DNA of 16,864 bases from Megasphaera sp. AM44-1BH. GTDB lineage: Bacteria > Bacillota > Negativicutes > Veillonellales > Megasphaeraceae. The notes beneath the pieces were generated by a model. The model had not been told where the DNA came from. It saw nothing but the letters and a program-made list of their open reading frames with translations, and searched no databases. Shown here piece by piece: positions 1-5,546 of this stretch. A program made the translations under genes and the position numbers. The DNA lies in the NCBI RefSeq assembly GCF_003467125.1, contig NZ_QSFA01000031.1, positions 1-16,864 of the forward strand, given 5' to 3'. Numbering within the stretch: the first letter of the stretch is position 1; each line of letters begins with the position of its first letter.

Positions 1-27
1 GGAGGATAGGAAGCCGCTGATTAAGTG

Positions 28-59
28 AAAAAGCACTAGCTTATGCTGGTGCTTTTTTT
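28..59 (+). terminator. Rho-independent terminator of an upstream gene
   Basis: The arms GCACTAGC and GCTGGTGC (one G-U pair) enclose a TTAT loop and are followed by a run of seven T. An A-run precedes the stem, so the hairpin can extend. It closes a plus-strand transcription unit whose genes lie left of the window. Confidence 0.85.
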
Positions 60-188
60 GTTGTTAGTGACAAGTGGCTAGTGGCTAGTAGGGAATGAGC
101 GACCGGCGGCCTACGAACCGCGGCCTGCGGCCTTTTCTCCCAGCCCCCCTGATGAACAGGAACCTGTGACACTTTAAAAAATTTTCTC
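60..188. other. Gene-free stretch with short repeat-like, GC-rich segment
   Basis: No gene is visible here. At 73-90 the heptamer AGTGGCT occurs twice, followed by a partial third copy. At 101-132 a GC-rich segment carries several GGCC/GCGGCC motifs that can form small hairpins. This looks like the left-over of a dispersed intergenic repeat, but copy number cannot be judged from one window. The remainder, 140-188, is A/T-rich DNA leading into the promoter of the DUF362 gene. Confidence 0.35.
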
Positions 189-219
189 TTGACCTGGAGT
201 TTACTACCGGTTGTATACT
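189..219 (+). promoter_or_regulatory. MerR-type promoter/operator of the DUF362-tatA unit
   Basis: The -35 TTGACC (189-194) and -10 TATACT (214-219) are separated by 19 bp, longer than the usual 17. The spacer region carries an imperfect dyad ACCTGGAGT..ACTACCGGT at 192-211. A 19-bp spacer with a dyad of the form ACCTGGAGT-n2-ACTCCAGGT is characteristic of promoters untwisted by MerR-family regulators. No merR-like gene lies in the window, so the regulator is unknown. Confidence 0.6.
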
Positions 220-263
220 TTAGCTAATTTTTAGATAGAGTATGTGAAAGGAGTGGATTACCT

Positions 264-1307
264 GTGAAAGATATGTCCAGACGGGATTTTGTTAAAGTGG
301 TAGGAGCTGCTGCAGCTGGAGCTTTTTTATATAGTGCCGGCTTCCCTCGCGTGCTGGCGCAGGCACCTGTTATAGGTACGAGAGATGTAACAGGAATGAA
401 ATCGTCTGGCGACGGATCCCGGACAAAAGTGTACTTCAGCCGGAAAATCGATGCAGCTCATCTGATTGCATTGTACGATTGTATAAATGAAGGAATTTAT
501 GGAAAAACAGCCATAAAACTTCATACTGGTGAAAAACATGGACTTAATATTCTGCCCCGGGAGATAGTCCGGGAATTTGTCTGCCATGTTCCGGACAGTA
601 CGATTGTTGAAACGAACACGATGTACCCGGGTGACCGCTATACGACAGCATTACATCGTGAAACGCTTAAAGTTAATGGCTGGGATTTTTGCCCTGTTGA
701 TATTATGGACGAAGATGGATTTGTCAATCTGCCTGTCCGGGGTGGGAAACATTTGAAAGAAGTTGCCATGGGAAGTCATATTACACAATATGATTCCATG
801 ATTGTCCTTACCCATTTCAAGGGACACGCCATGGGTGGTTTTGGAGGATCCCTGAAAAATATTGCTATTGGATGTGCATCGGGACAGCTAGGTAAACGAC
901 AAGTTCACGGTTATCTGACTGGTCCCATGCCTCCTTCTGGTGACGCATGGGGGAGAATGCCCTTGCAGGATGCTTTTATGGAACGGATGGCTGATTCCGG
1001 TAAGGCTACAGTCGATTATTTCGGAAAGCATATCGTATTTCTCAATGTGCTGCGCCGCATGTCTGTTGATTGTGATTGTGCCGGGACGTCTGCAGCAGAA
1101 CCGACGATTCCCGATTTGGGCATTGTCGCATCAACAGATTTGTTAGCTGTAGACCGGGCCAGCGTGGATCTGGTATATGGCCGTCCGGCATCGGAAAATC
1201 ATGATTTAGTGGAACGGATTGAATCGCGTCATGGATTGCATCAATTACAGGCTATGCGTAATTTAAAAATGGGCAACGATGCCTATGAATTAATTTCTAT
1301 AGATTAG
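264..1307 (+). CDS. Tat-exported DUF362 family protein
   Basis: The 347-aa product begins with a twin-arginine signal: SRRDFVK at residues 5-11, a hydrophobic Ala/Gly-rich segment at about 12-25, and a probable signal peptidase site after the A-Q-A at 32-34. The mature part matches the DUF362 family, whose biochemical function is not established. Visible family motifs are FKGHAMGGFGGSLKN around residues 185-200 and a CDC motif at 270-272, followed by the IPDLGIVASTDLLAVD stretch. No ferredoxin 4Cys motif is present, unlike many DUF362 proteins. The GTG start is chosen because AAAGGAG at 247-253 lies 10 nt upstream; the in-frame ATG at 273 would be 19 nt away. tatA follows 16 nt downstream, so the export component is probably made with its substrate. 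Control by a MerR-family regulator is inferred from the promoter. Confidence 0.85.
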   Translation: MKDMSRRDFVKVVGAAAAGAFLYSAGFPRVLAQAPVIGTRDVTGMKSSGDGSRTKVYFSRKIDAAHLIALYDCINEGIYGKTAIKLHTGEKHGLNILPREIVREFVCHVPDSTIVETNTMYPGDRYTTALHRETLKVNGWDFCPVDIMDEDGFVNLPVRGGKHLKEVAMGSHITQYDSMIVLTHFKGHAMGGFGGSLKNIAIGCASGQLGKRQVHGYLTGPMPPSGDAWGRMPLQDAFMERMADSGKATVDYFGKHIVFLNVLRRMSVDCDCAGTSAAEPTIPDLGIVASTDLLAVDRASVDLVYGRPASENHDLVERIESRHGLHQLQAMRNLKMGNDAYELISID

Positions 1308-1323
1308 AAGGAGGTTGCCACTT

Positions 1324-1548
1324 ATGTTTGGATTAGGAGCACCGGAATTACTGCTTATTCTCGTAATTGCCCTTGTTGTTTTCGGACCAGGGAAATTGCC
1401 ATCTATTGGCGGTGCATTGGGGAAAAGCCTGCGTGAATTTAAGGATGAAGTCAATGTGGACGATAAAAAAACGGATATGAAAGAAATCCAGGAAATCAAA
1501 GAAACGGATCAAGCAGAACAGTCTGCAGAGTCCTCTGGTAAAGTATGA
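1324..1548 (+). CDS. tatA: Twin-arginine translocase subunit TatA
   Basis: This 74-aa protein has the full TatA layout: a short N-terminal transmembrane helix (about residues 7-20), the FGPGKLP hinge at 20-26, an amphipathic helix (about 27-45) and a charged, unstructured tail. TatA oligomers form the conduit for folded proteins carrying RR signals, working with TatC in the cytoplasmic membrane. The start is ATG 1324, nine bases after AGAAGGAGG (1306-1314); an in-frame TTG at 1315 abuts the ribosome site and is unlikely. The gene sits directly behind a Tat substrate. The codons that should start tatC overlap its stop (ATGA), but that gene is reduced to a remnant, so this TatA must use a TatC encoded elsewhere, if it is used at all. 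Confidence 0.93.
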   Translation: MFGLGAPELLLILVIALVVFGPGKLPSIGGALGKSLREFKDEVNVDDKKTDMKEIQEIKETDQAEQSAESSGKV

Positions 1549-1633
1549 CGTTTACAGAGACCATCTGACTGAGCTGCGCAGCATCATTATATGTCTTATA
1601 GCCACGGCTACCGGAATGGGTATCAGCATCTGA
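1545..1633 (+). pseudogene. tatC: Truncated, frameshifted tatC remnant
   Basis: An ATG overlapping the tatA stop codon (ATGA) starts M-T-F-T-E and then hits TGA after seven codons. Shifting frame after GAG-AC gives HLTELRSIIICLIATATG followed by MGISI and a stop at 1631-1633. TatC proteins typically begin M-x-[FL]-x-[DE]-H-L-x-E-L-R followed by a first transmembrane helix, which matches these pieces. The break can be explained by a 2-bp GA duplication in ACAGAGACC, which would restore M-T-F-T-D-H-L-T-E-L-R. Only about 28 of roughly 240 codons remain before the terminator at 1656. I infer decay by internal deletion plus a frameshift. Confidence 0.7.
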
Positions 1634-1654
1634 CAAGAAATGAATCACATGCAG

Positions 1655-1694
1655 AAAAAAACGGGAACTGGCCATAAGGCGGTTCCCGTTTTTC
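1655..1694. terminator. Bidirectional terminator between tatA/tatC remnant and rubrerythrin
   Basis: The arms AACGGGAAC (1660-1668 region) and GTTCCCGTT (from 1682) enclose a 13-nt loop. The plus strand ends in a T-run and the minus strand in a seven-T run, so the hairpin can stop both the DUF362-tatA unit and the convergent rubrerythrin gene. Confidence 0.85.
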
Positions 1695-1718
1695 CGTATC
1701 GCATTAAACTTGTGCGTA

Positions 1719-2258
1719 TTAATAGTTGTCGTTTTTCAATTCGAAGAAGGACTGGGGATGAGCACACACAGGGCATACTTTTGGAGCTTCATCGGCTTCG
1801 ACGATGTATCCACAGTTACGGCAGATCCATGCTTTCTTTTCGGGTTTCTTGAAAGCAGTGCCATTTTCTACATTTGCCAGCAGTGCCAGATACCGTTCTT
1901 CGTGATGTTTTTCGATTTCTGCTACTTTTTCAAATAAGTAGGCAATCGTGTTGAAGCCTTCTTCACGGGCTTCTTTTGCAAATGTCGGATACATTTCGGT
2001 CCATTCATAATGTTCGCCGGCAGCGGCGTCTTTTAATGCATTGATATCGTTCGGCAGTTCACCGCCATTGAGCAGTTTGAACCAGATTTTGGCATGTTCC
2101 TTTTCATTATTGGCTGTTTCTTCGAAAAATGCTTTAATTTGTTCATAACCGGCTTTTTTTGCTACGCTGGCATAATAGGTGTATTTATTGCGCGCCTGAG
2201 ATTCACCGGAAAAAGCAGCCTGTAAATTTTTTTCTGTCTTTGATCCTTTTAATTCCAT
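1719..2258 (-). CDS. rbr: Rubrerythrin
   Basis: This 179-aa cytoplasmic protein has the standard rubrerythrin architecture and reduces hydrogen peroxide in anaerobes using electrons from NAD(P)H via rubredoxin-type carriers. The N-terminal four-helix diiron domain shows the ligand pattern E19, E52-x2-H55, E85-x2-E88 and E116-x2-H119. The C-terminal rubredoxin domain binds one iron through C146-x2-C149 and C162-x2-C165. Length is normal for the family. The ATG is preceded by TAGGAGGTAAT at a good distance. The gene is monocistronic: it has its own near-consensus promoter and a bidirectional terminator behind it. An SDR oxidoreductase gene is divergent, and a hemerythrin operon lies further on, making this a redox-stress neighbourhood. 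Confidence 0.96.
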   Translation of the reverse strand: MELKGSKTEKNLQAAFSGESQARNKYTYYASVAKKAGYEQIKAFFEETANNEKEHAKIWFKLLNGGELPNDINALKDAAAGEHYEWTEMYPTFAKEAREEGFNTIAYLFEKVAEIEKHHEERYLALLANVENGTAFKKPEKKAWICRNCGYIVEADEAPKVCPVCAHPQSFFELKNDNY

Positions 2259-2314
2259 AATGTATTACCTCCTATAATCTTCATCAACTAAATCATTTCT
2301 CTTTCGATGGTTGT

Positions 2315-2343
2315 ATTGTAACACTTCTAGCTATTCTTGTCAA
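2315..2343 (-). promoter_or_regulatory. Promoter of rubrerythrin
   Basis: Read on the minus strand, TTGACA (2343-2338) and TACAAT (2320-2315) are separated by exactly 17 bp, a near-perfect vegetative promoter. The predicted start near 2308 gives a leader of about 50 nt. A perfect 12-bp AT palindrome, TATTAATTAATA (2355-2366), lies just upstream and could be an operator, but such AT-rich palindromes arise easily by chance. Confidence 0.8.
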
Positions 2344-2403
2344 CAAATAATCGATATTAATTAATAAAATATGATAAATTTCAATCCAGCACGATTGTTT
2401 GTG

Positions 2404-2432
2404 TTGAAGAGAGAGACATGATATTATATAAA
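2404..2432 (+). promoter_or_regulatory. Probable promoter of the SDR gene
   Basis: TTGAAG (2404-2409) and TATAAA (2427-2432) are spaced by 17 bp. An overlapping extended -10, TG-A-TATTAT (2419-2427), is an alternative. Either gives a very short leader before the ribosome site AGGAGG at 2445-2450. Confidence 0.5.
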
Positions 2433-2456
2433 AAGAAATAAGACAGGAGGCTCATC

Positions 2457-3230
2457 ATGGAATTAGGATTAAAGGGAAAAGTGGTTGTTATTACCGGCGG
2501 TACGGCCGGTATTGGCGCAGCCTGTGCTATCGGGTTCTGCCGGGAAGGCGCTGCCGTTGCCGTATGTGGCAGAACACAAAAGAGAATCGAGGAATTCAAT
2601 CAGGAATGCTGTGCAGCAGGCGTTACGGTATTTGCTGCCCAGGCTGATGCCGGCAACATAGAAGAGCTGCAGCGGTTTGCTGACGAAGTACTGGCTAAAT
2701 ATGGACGTATTGACGTCTGGATTAATAATGCCGGTATTAACATCGGCAAGAAACTTATGGATATTACTCTACCGGATTGGGAAAAAATGGTACGGGTCAA
2801 TCTGACAGGTGTCCTCTTTGGGACACAAATTGCCGCCCGGGCCATGGGAGATAAAGGAGGCGTCATTTTGAACGCTTCTTCCTATGCTTCTCTGGTACCT
2901 TCCGTGGGAGGTACTATGTACGGTGCTACCAAGGCTGCTGTTACGAACATGACAAAGACTATGGCTGCCGAACTGGCTCCACAGCATATCCGTGTCAATG
3001 CGTATGTGCCCGGCGTGATTGATACGCCTATGAATGCGGACCGCATTGCTGCTGATATTACGGGGTCTCTTATTGACGCGATTGCACTCCACCGTGTCGG
3101 CTCACCGGAAGAAATGGCTAAGGTCCTTATTTTTCTGGCGTCAGATGCTGCCAGTTATATTACCGGTACTACTATTGAGGTCAGTGGTGGCAAATATGCC
3201 GTGCAAAATTCTAACGTCCTGTGGAAGTAA
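2457..3230 (+). CDS. SDR family NAD(P)-dependent oxidoreductase (FabG-like)
   Basis: The 257-aa product is a classical short-chain dehydrogenase/reductase with one Rossmann domain. Visible motifs are the cofactor-binding TGGTAGIG at 13-20, NNAG at 90-93, and the catalytic tetrad N115, S142, Y155, K159 (YGATK). R39 after the second strand suggests NADP(H) preference, which is an inference. The PGVIDTPM and C-terminal ITGTTIEVSGG segments are typical of 3-oxoacyl-ACP reductase-like members. The substrate cannot be read from sequence, and no fatty-acid genes are nearby, so I do not call it fabG. AGGAGG ends six bases before the ATG. It stands alone between a divergent rubrerythrin and a convergent hemerythrin operon. 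Confidence 0.9.
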   Translation: MELGLKGKVVVITGGTAGIGAACAIGFCREGAAVAVCGRTQKRIEEFNQECCAAGVTVFAAQADAGNIEELQRFADEVLAKYGRIDVWINNAGINIGKKLMDITLPDWEKMVRVNLTGVLFGTQIAARAMGDKGGVILNASSYASLVPSVGGTMYGATKAAVTNMTKTMAAELAPQHIRVNAYVPGVIDTPMNADRIAADITGSLIDAIALHRVGSPEEMAKVLIFLASDAASYITGTTIEVSGGKYAVQNSNVLWK

Positions 3231-3243
3231 TCCTGCCAGAGTA

Positions 3244-3292
3244 GATAAACAAGGACCGCCGCCCGGATATGGGGCGGCGGTCCTTGTTTATC
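3244..3292. terminator. Bidirectional terminator with 21-bp perfect stem
   Basis: The arms 3244-3264 and 3272-3292 are perfectly complementary over 21 bp around a 7-nt loop. The core is GC-rich (GGACCGCCGCCC) and the flanks read TTGTTTATC on both strands, giving a U-rich tail in either direction. It lies between the SDR gene stop and the stop of the convergent hemerythrin gene, 4 nt from the latter. Confidence 0.85.
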
Positions 3293-3296
3293 CTGC

Positions 3297-3857
3297 TTAT
3301 GCAATATGATATTTATGTTCCAGCCGTTCCAGCAGGGAAAGATAAGGAGCGGCGAAATCCTTGCCTTCTTCTTCTTCCATAGTATGGACTGTAGAATCAA
3401 TCTTTTCTTTTACTTCTGCGGGCAGGCTGCGGTCCGCCATAGGATATACGACCGTATTTTCTTTATCTACATGAGCCTGCAGACGATTGGCATAGGCCAT
3501 AGCTTCTGTCAGGATCTGGAGTTTATATAACGTACCGGGGTGAGCCTGATAGTTTTTCAGTGCGTCATCCAGGGCACGGACATGGGCACGGATGAGATCG
3601 TGTTCAACGAGCATGCCATGGTTAATGATGACGGAAGCAATCTTTTCCAGATGTTGTACCATTTCGGGAAATAAGACGAGTTCTTCGCGGCGATGATGGT
3701 GTCCGTCTGCATAGGTGCGGATGAACTTCAGAATTTCTGCGAACTCGTCACAATCTACAGGTGAACCATCTAAAATAGCACAGCAGGCCTTTTCTATTAC
3801 TTTCAGCATCCGGGAAATATTGGCATGCTGTTTTACCATAACTTCTGTACAATACAT
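3297..3857 (-). CDS. Hemerythrin-domain (HHE) protein
   Basis: The 186-aa product fits an HHE four-helix bundle that binds a diiron centre, as in the iron-sulfur repair proteins YtfE/ScdA and in bacterial oxygen- or NO-reactive hemerythrins. Candidate ligands follow the family spacing: H11, the H53-H55/E58-E59 cluster (HxxxE), E85/H86 and H129-x3-E133. No transmembrane segment or signal peptide is seen. It is the last gene of a minus-strand operon: its ATG starts 15 nt after the upstream stop and has an AAGGCAGGA ribosome site. The operon's first gene encodes a DUF1858 protein resembling the N-terminal domain that ScdA-type proteins fuse to this one, so a role in repair or defence against NO or oxygen damage is a reasonable inference. 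Confidence 0.87.
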   Translation of the reverse strand: MYCTEVMVKQHANISRMLKVIEKACCAILDGSPVDCDEFAEILKFIRTYADGHHHRREELVLFPEMVQHLEKIASVIINHGMLVEHDLIRAHVRALDDALKNYQAHPGTLYKLQILTEAMAYANRLQAHVDKENTVVYPMADRSLPAEVKEKIDSTVHTMEEEEGKDFAAPYLSLLERLEHKYHIA

Positions 3858-3872
3858 AATATCCTGCCTTTC

Positions 3873-4463
3873 TCAGGCGGCCTTTTTCACAATGTGGAAA
3901 GAGCCGTCTTCTTTTTGAAGAAACGAATAGCTGGTATGAGACAACAGGCCGGTTATCAGAGCCTGACGGAGCTGATAATACCACTGGCCGCGGCCCTGCC
4001 AGTATACACTGTGTATATCGGCGGACTGTATCCAGGTTATGGCATCATCGCTGCTTTGGGAAACGCGGTTGATCTGATCGCACGGCATGCCGTCCAGCAG
4101 GAGATCGTCGAGACGGTGGAAGGCTTCAGGCGCAGTGGATGCCGACAGGTTCTGGGTGGCACCAAAAGCAACAGCAGCCTGCATTAGCGCGCTCAGACGG
4201 GTTTCATCGGATCCTACAAGGTGCAGGACGAGAGCGGCATACCGTTTTTCTGCATCCTGGATGCGTGCCTGCAGCCATCCATGGATGTTTGTTTCATCGA
4301 TGATTTCATCGAGCTGGCGGCGGTCCTGACAGCTGTAACGGGTCAGGTCTTCGTCGTTCCAGCCTTCTTGCATGGCGTAGGAAATCAGCGCATCAATGAG
4401 TGATTCCTGGAATTGTATTTTACGGTATAGCCAGAAGTGGACTGGTCCTAAAAATTTACTCAT
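3873..4463 (-). CDS. Conserved hypothetical protein of the DUF1858-hemerythrin operon
   Basis: I do not recognise a named domain in this 196-aa protein. It begins MSKFLGPVHFWLYRKI, lacks a signal peptide and transmembrane helices, and appears mostly helical. The composition is rich in Gln, Asp, His and Trp, with conserved-looking H/W residues (HFW near the start, IHGW around 60, DIHSVYWQGRGQWYY around 148-163). Cysteines are few and isolated, so no metal-cluster motif is apparent. The ATG follows AAAGGAGG, and that ribosome site overlaps the stop codon of the DUF1858 gene, which indicates translational coupling. Position between a DUF1858 gene and a hemerythrin gene suggests a partner in the same redox or NO-stress process; this is guilt by association only. 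Confidence 0.75.
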   Translation of the reverse strand: MSKFLGPVHFWLYRKIQFQESLIDALISYAMQEGWNDEDLTRYSCQDRRQLDEIIDETNIHGWLQARIQDAEKRYAALVLHLVGSDETRLSALMQAAVAFGATQNLSASTAPEAFHRLDDLLLDGMPCDQINRVSQSSDDAITWIQSADIHSVYWQGRGQWYYQLRQALITGLLSHTSYSFLQKEDGSFHIVKKAA

Positions 4464-4478
4464 AATCAGATTCCTCCT

Positions 4479-4700
4479 TTACGCCCGGTGAGCCTGAATA
4501 GTAGCGTTGACAGCGGCCGTTACGGTACGTGCGTCGAGGCCATGTACATAGCAGGCATTTGCCAGGCTTTCCTGCTGGGAGGACGGGCAGCCCAGGCAGT
4601 GCATGCCCTGTTCCAATAATGTATCTACCACTTCAGGGTAGCTGCGCATAATATCACCCATGAGCATATCTTCTGTAACGGTCATTGTTTTTTCATTCAT
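4479..4700 (-). CDS. DUF1858 domain protein (hybrid-cluster/ScdA-N-like)
   Basis: The 73-aa product matches the small DUF1858 family of anaerobes: a helical N-terminal part (GDIMRSYPEVVDTLLEQ at 15-31), then the signature G-M-H-C-L-G-C at 32-38 with H34, C35 and C38, and a helix ending in VHGLD. Related domains are found at the N terminus of ScdA/RIC-type iron-sulfur repair proteins. The CxxC may bind a metal or act as a thiol pair; this is unproven. I place the start at ATG 4700 because AGGAGGAATATACT directly precedes it, whereas an in-frame ATG at 4724 has no ribosome site. It is the first gene of a three-gene minus-strand operon and lies opposite an Rrf2-type regulator. Confidence 0.87.
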   Translation of the reverse strand: MNEKTMTVTEDMLMGDIMRSYPEVVDTLLEQGMHCLGCPSSQQESLANACYVHGLDARTVTAAVNATIQAHRA

Positions 4701-4760
4701 AGTATATTCCTCCTGTTGAAACAACTCTGTGGATTTGTGGACTTATCTTTGTCTGTCTGT

Positions 4761-4789
4761 ACTATAGCACGGATGTATCCGGGAAATCT
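4761..4789 (-). promoter_or_regulatory. Promoter of the DUF1858-hemerythrin operon
   Basis: On the minus strand an extended -10, TG-C-TATAGT (4769-4761), is preceded at 17 bp by a weak -35 AGATTT (4789-4784). A weak -35 with a good -10 is typical of activator-dependent promoters. The spacer contains the dyad CGGAT-AC-ATCCG read on the minus strand (4771-4782 region), a possible operator. The predicted start is near 4754. Confidence 0.6.
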
Positions 4790-4805
4790 GTTGTTATTAC
4801 AACAG
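4788..4805. promoter_or_regulatory. FNR/CRP-like palindromic operator
   Basis: CTGTTGTTATTACAACAG is a perfect dyad of two 7-bp arms separated by 4 bp, the geometry of CRP/FNR-family sites (compare TTGAT-n4-ATCAA of FNR). Its centre lies about 42 bp upstream of the predicted start of the DUF1858 operon, the position of class II activator sites. The half-site TGTTGT does not match a family member I can name. Confidence 0.5.
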
Positions 4806-4904
4806 GAGAGCAAGACTTTTCCTGATTTCACGACACGGACGGCCCAAAATGAGCAAAAAACTGACGGGTGACAGTACTGCATACCATCGTATTTGTGAAA
4901 AAGA

Positions 4905-4942
4905 GAGACAATCCGGCTCTTTCCTGCTATACTTTTTTATAG
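4905..4942 (+). promoter_or_regulatory. Promoter of the Rrf2 regulator with possible autoregulatory dyad
   Basis: GAGACA (4905-4910) and an extended -10, TGC-TATACT (4925-4933), are 17 bp apart. The -10 is embedded in the dyad CTATA-cttttt-TATAG (4927-4942), and the spacer holds ATCCGG (4911-4916 region), a sequence also present beside the divergent promoter. Both could serve the adjacent regulator, though neither is proven. Confidence 0.6.
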
Positions 4943-4975
4943 TAAATCATTTAGATGGATAAAGGGGTGTGAGAT

Positions 4976-5419
4976 ATGCAGATTTCTACAAAATTTACCA
5001 TTGCTATACATGTATTGACGGCTGTCCGGTATTTTTCCGGCAGTTATAAAGTTACCAGTGATTTTCTGGCCGGCAGTGTAGGAAATAATCCGGTTATTAT
5101 CCGCAATATCATGTCCCAGCTCCGGGAAGCTGGCATTATTGATATTAAACGTGGTCCCGGCGGGATTTCCCTGACGCGGCCTCTGACGGATATTACATTT
5201 CTCGATGTGTACCGGGCCGTAGAAAAAAAGCCCGATGAAAGTCTGTTCCACTTCCATGAACATCCCAGTGATAAATGCCCTGTTGGCAGGAATATCCATA
5301 AAAGCCTGGAGGGAATACTGGATGATATACAGCAGAAATTTGAGGCTGAATTGCAGACCCACACCTTGCAGGAAGTGTATGACCGGGCCGTACAGGCTAT
5401 TAACCGTGAAATCGTGTGA
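4976..5419 (+). CDS. Rrf2 family transcriptional regulator (YwnA-like)
   Basis: The 147-aa product has an Rrf2 winged-helix domain: N-terminal helix with KFTIAIHVL (6-14), a recognition region around NNPVIIRNIMSQLREAGII (37-55), the wing RGPGGISL (59-66), then a long dimerisation helix. It resembles B. subtilis YwnA, including the HEHP...KCPVG segment at 94-104. Unlike IscR or NsrR it lacks the three-cysteine iron-sulfur motif and has a single Cys, C101, so it is unlikely to hold a cluster in the classic way. AAAGGGG at 4961-4967 precedes the ATG. It is divergent from the DUF1858-hemerythrin operon and probably controls it, itself, or both; this is inferred from position. Confidence 0.9.
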   Translation: MQISTKFTIAIHVLTAVRYFSGSYKVTSDFLAGSVGNNPVIIRNIMSQLREAGIIDIKRGPGGISLTRPLTDITFLDVYRAVEKKPDESLFHFHEHPSDKCPVGRNIHKSLEGILDDIQQKFEAELQTHTLQEVYDRAVQAINREIV

Positions 5420-5451
5420 AGTCCGCGGAAAAGGCCGGGACAGGCTTCTGG

Positions 5452-5480
5452 TTGACACTCCTCATAAACCATGTCATAAT
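5452..5480 (+). promoter_or_regulatory. Promoter of pyrF-pyrE
   Basis: TTGACA (5452-5457) and CATAAT (5475-5480) with a TGT extension are 17 bp apart. The predicted start near 5487 gives a leader of about 60 nt. That leader contains only a small hairpin, TTGCA-GATT-TGCAA (5510-5523), without a T-run, and no PyrR-loop consensus. Confidence 0.75.
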
Positions 5481-5546
5481 TATATAGATATGCCTTTATA
5501 GCTATACGGTTGCAGATTTGCAATACGTTGTGACGGGAGGAATACT

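Noticed and set aside
2355..2366. Perfect 12-bp palindrome TATTAATTAATA between rbr and the SDR gene, considered as a PerR-like box
   Set aside because: It does not match the PerR box (TTATAAT-n-ATTATAA), and AT-only palindromes of this length are expected by chance in such an A/T-rich gap.
4697..4882. 61-aa minus-strand open frame over the regulatory region upstream of the DUF1858 gene
   Set aside because: It lacks a ribosome site, overlaps the promoter and operator elements, and its translation looks non-coding.
5510..5523. Hairpin TTGCA-GATT-TGCAA in the pyrF leader as an attenuator or riboswitch
   Set aside because: Stem of only five pairs, no T-run, no competing structure and no PyrR consensus.
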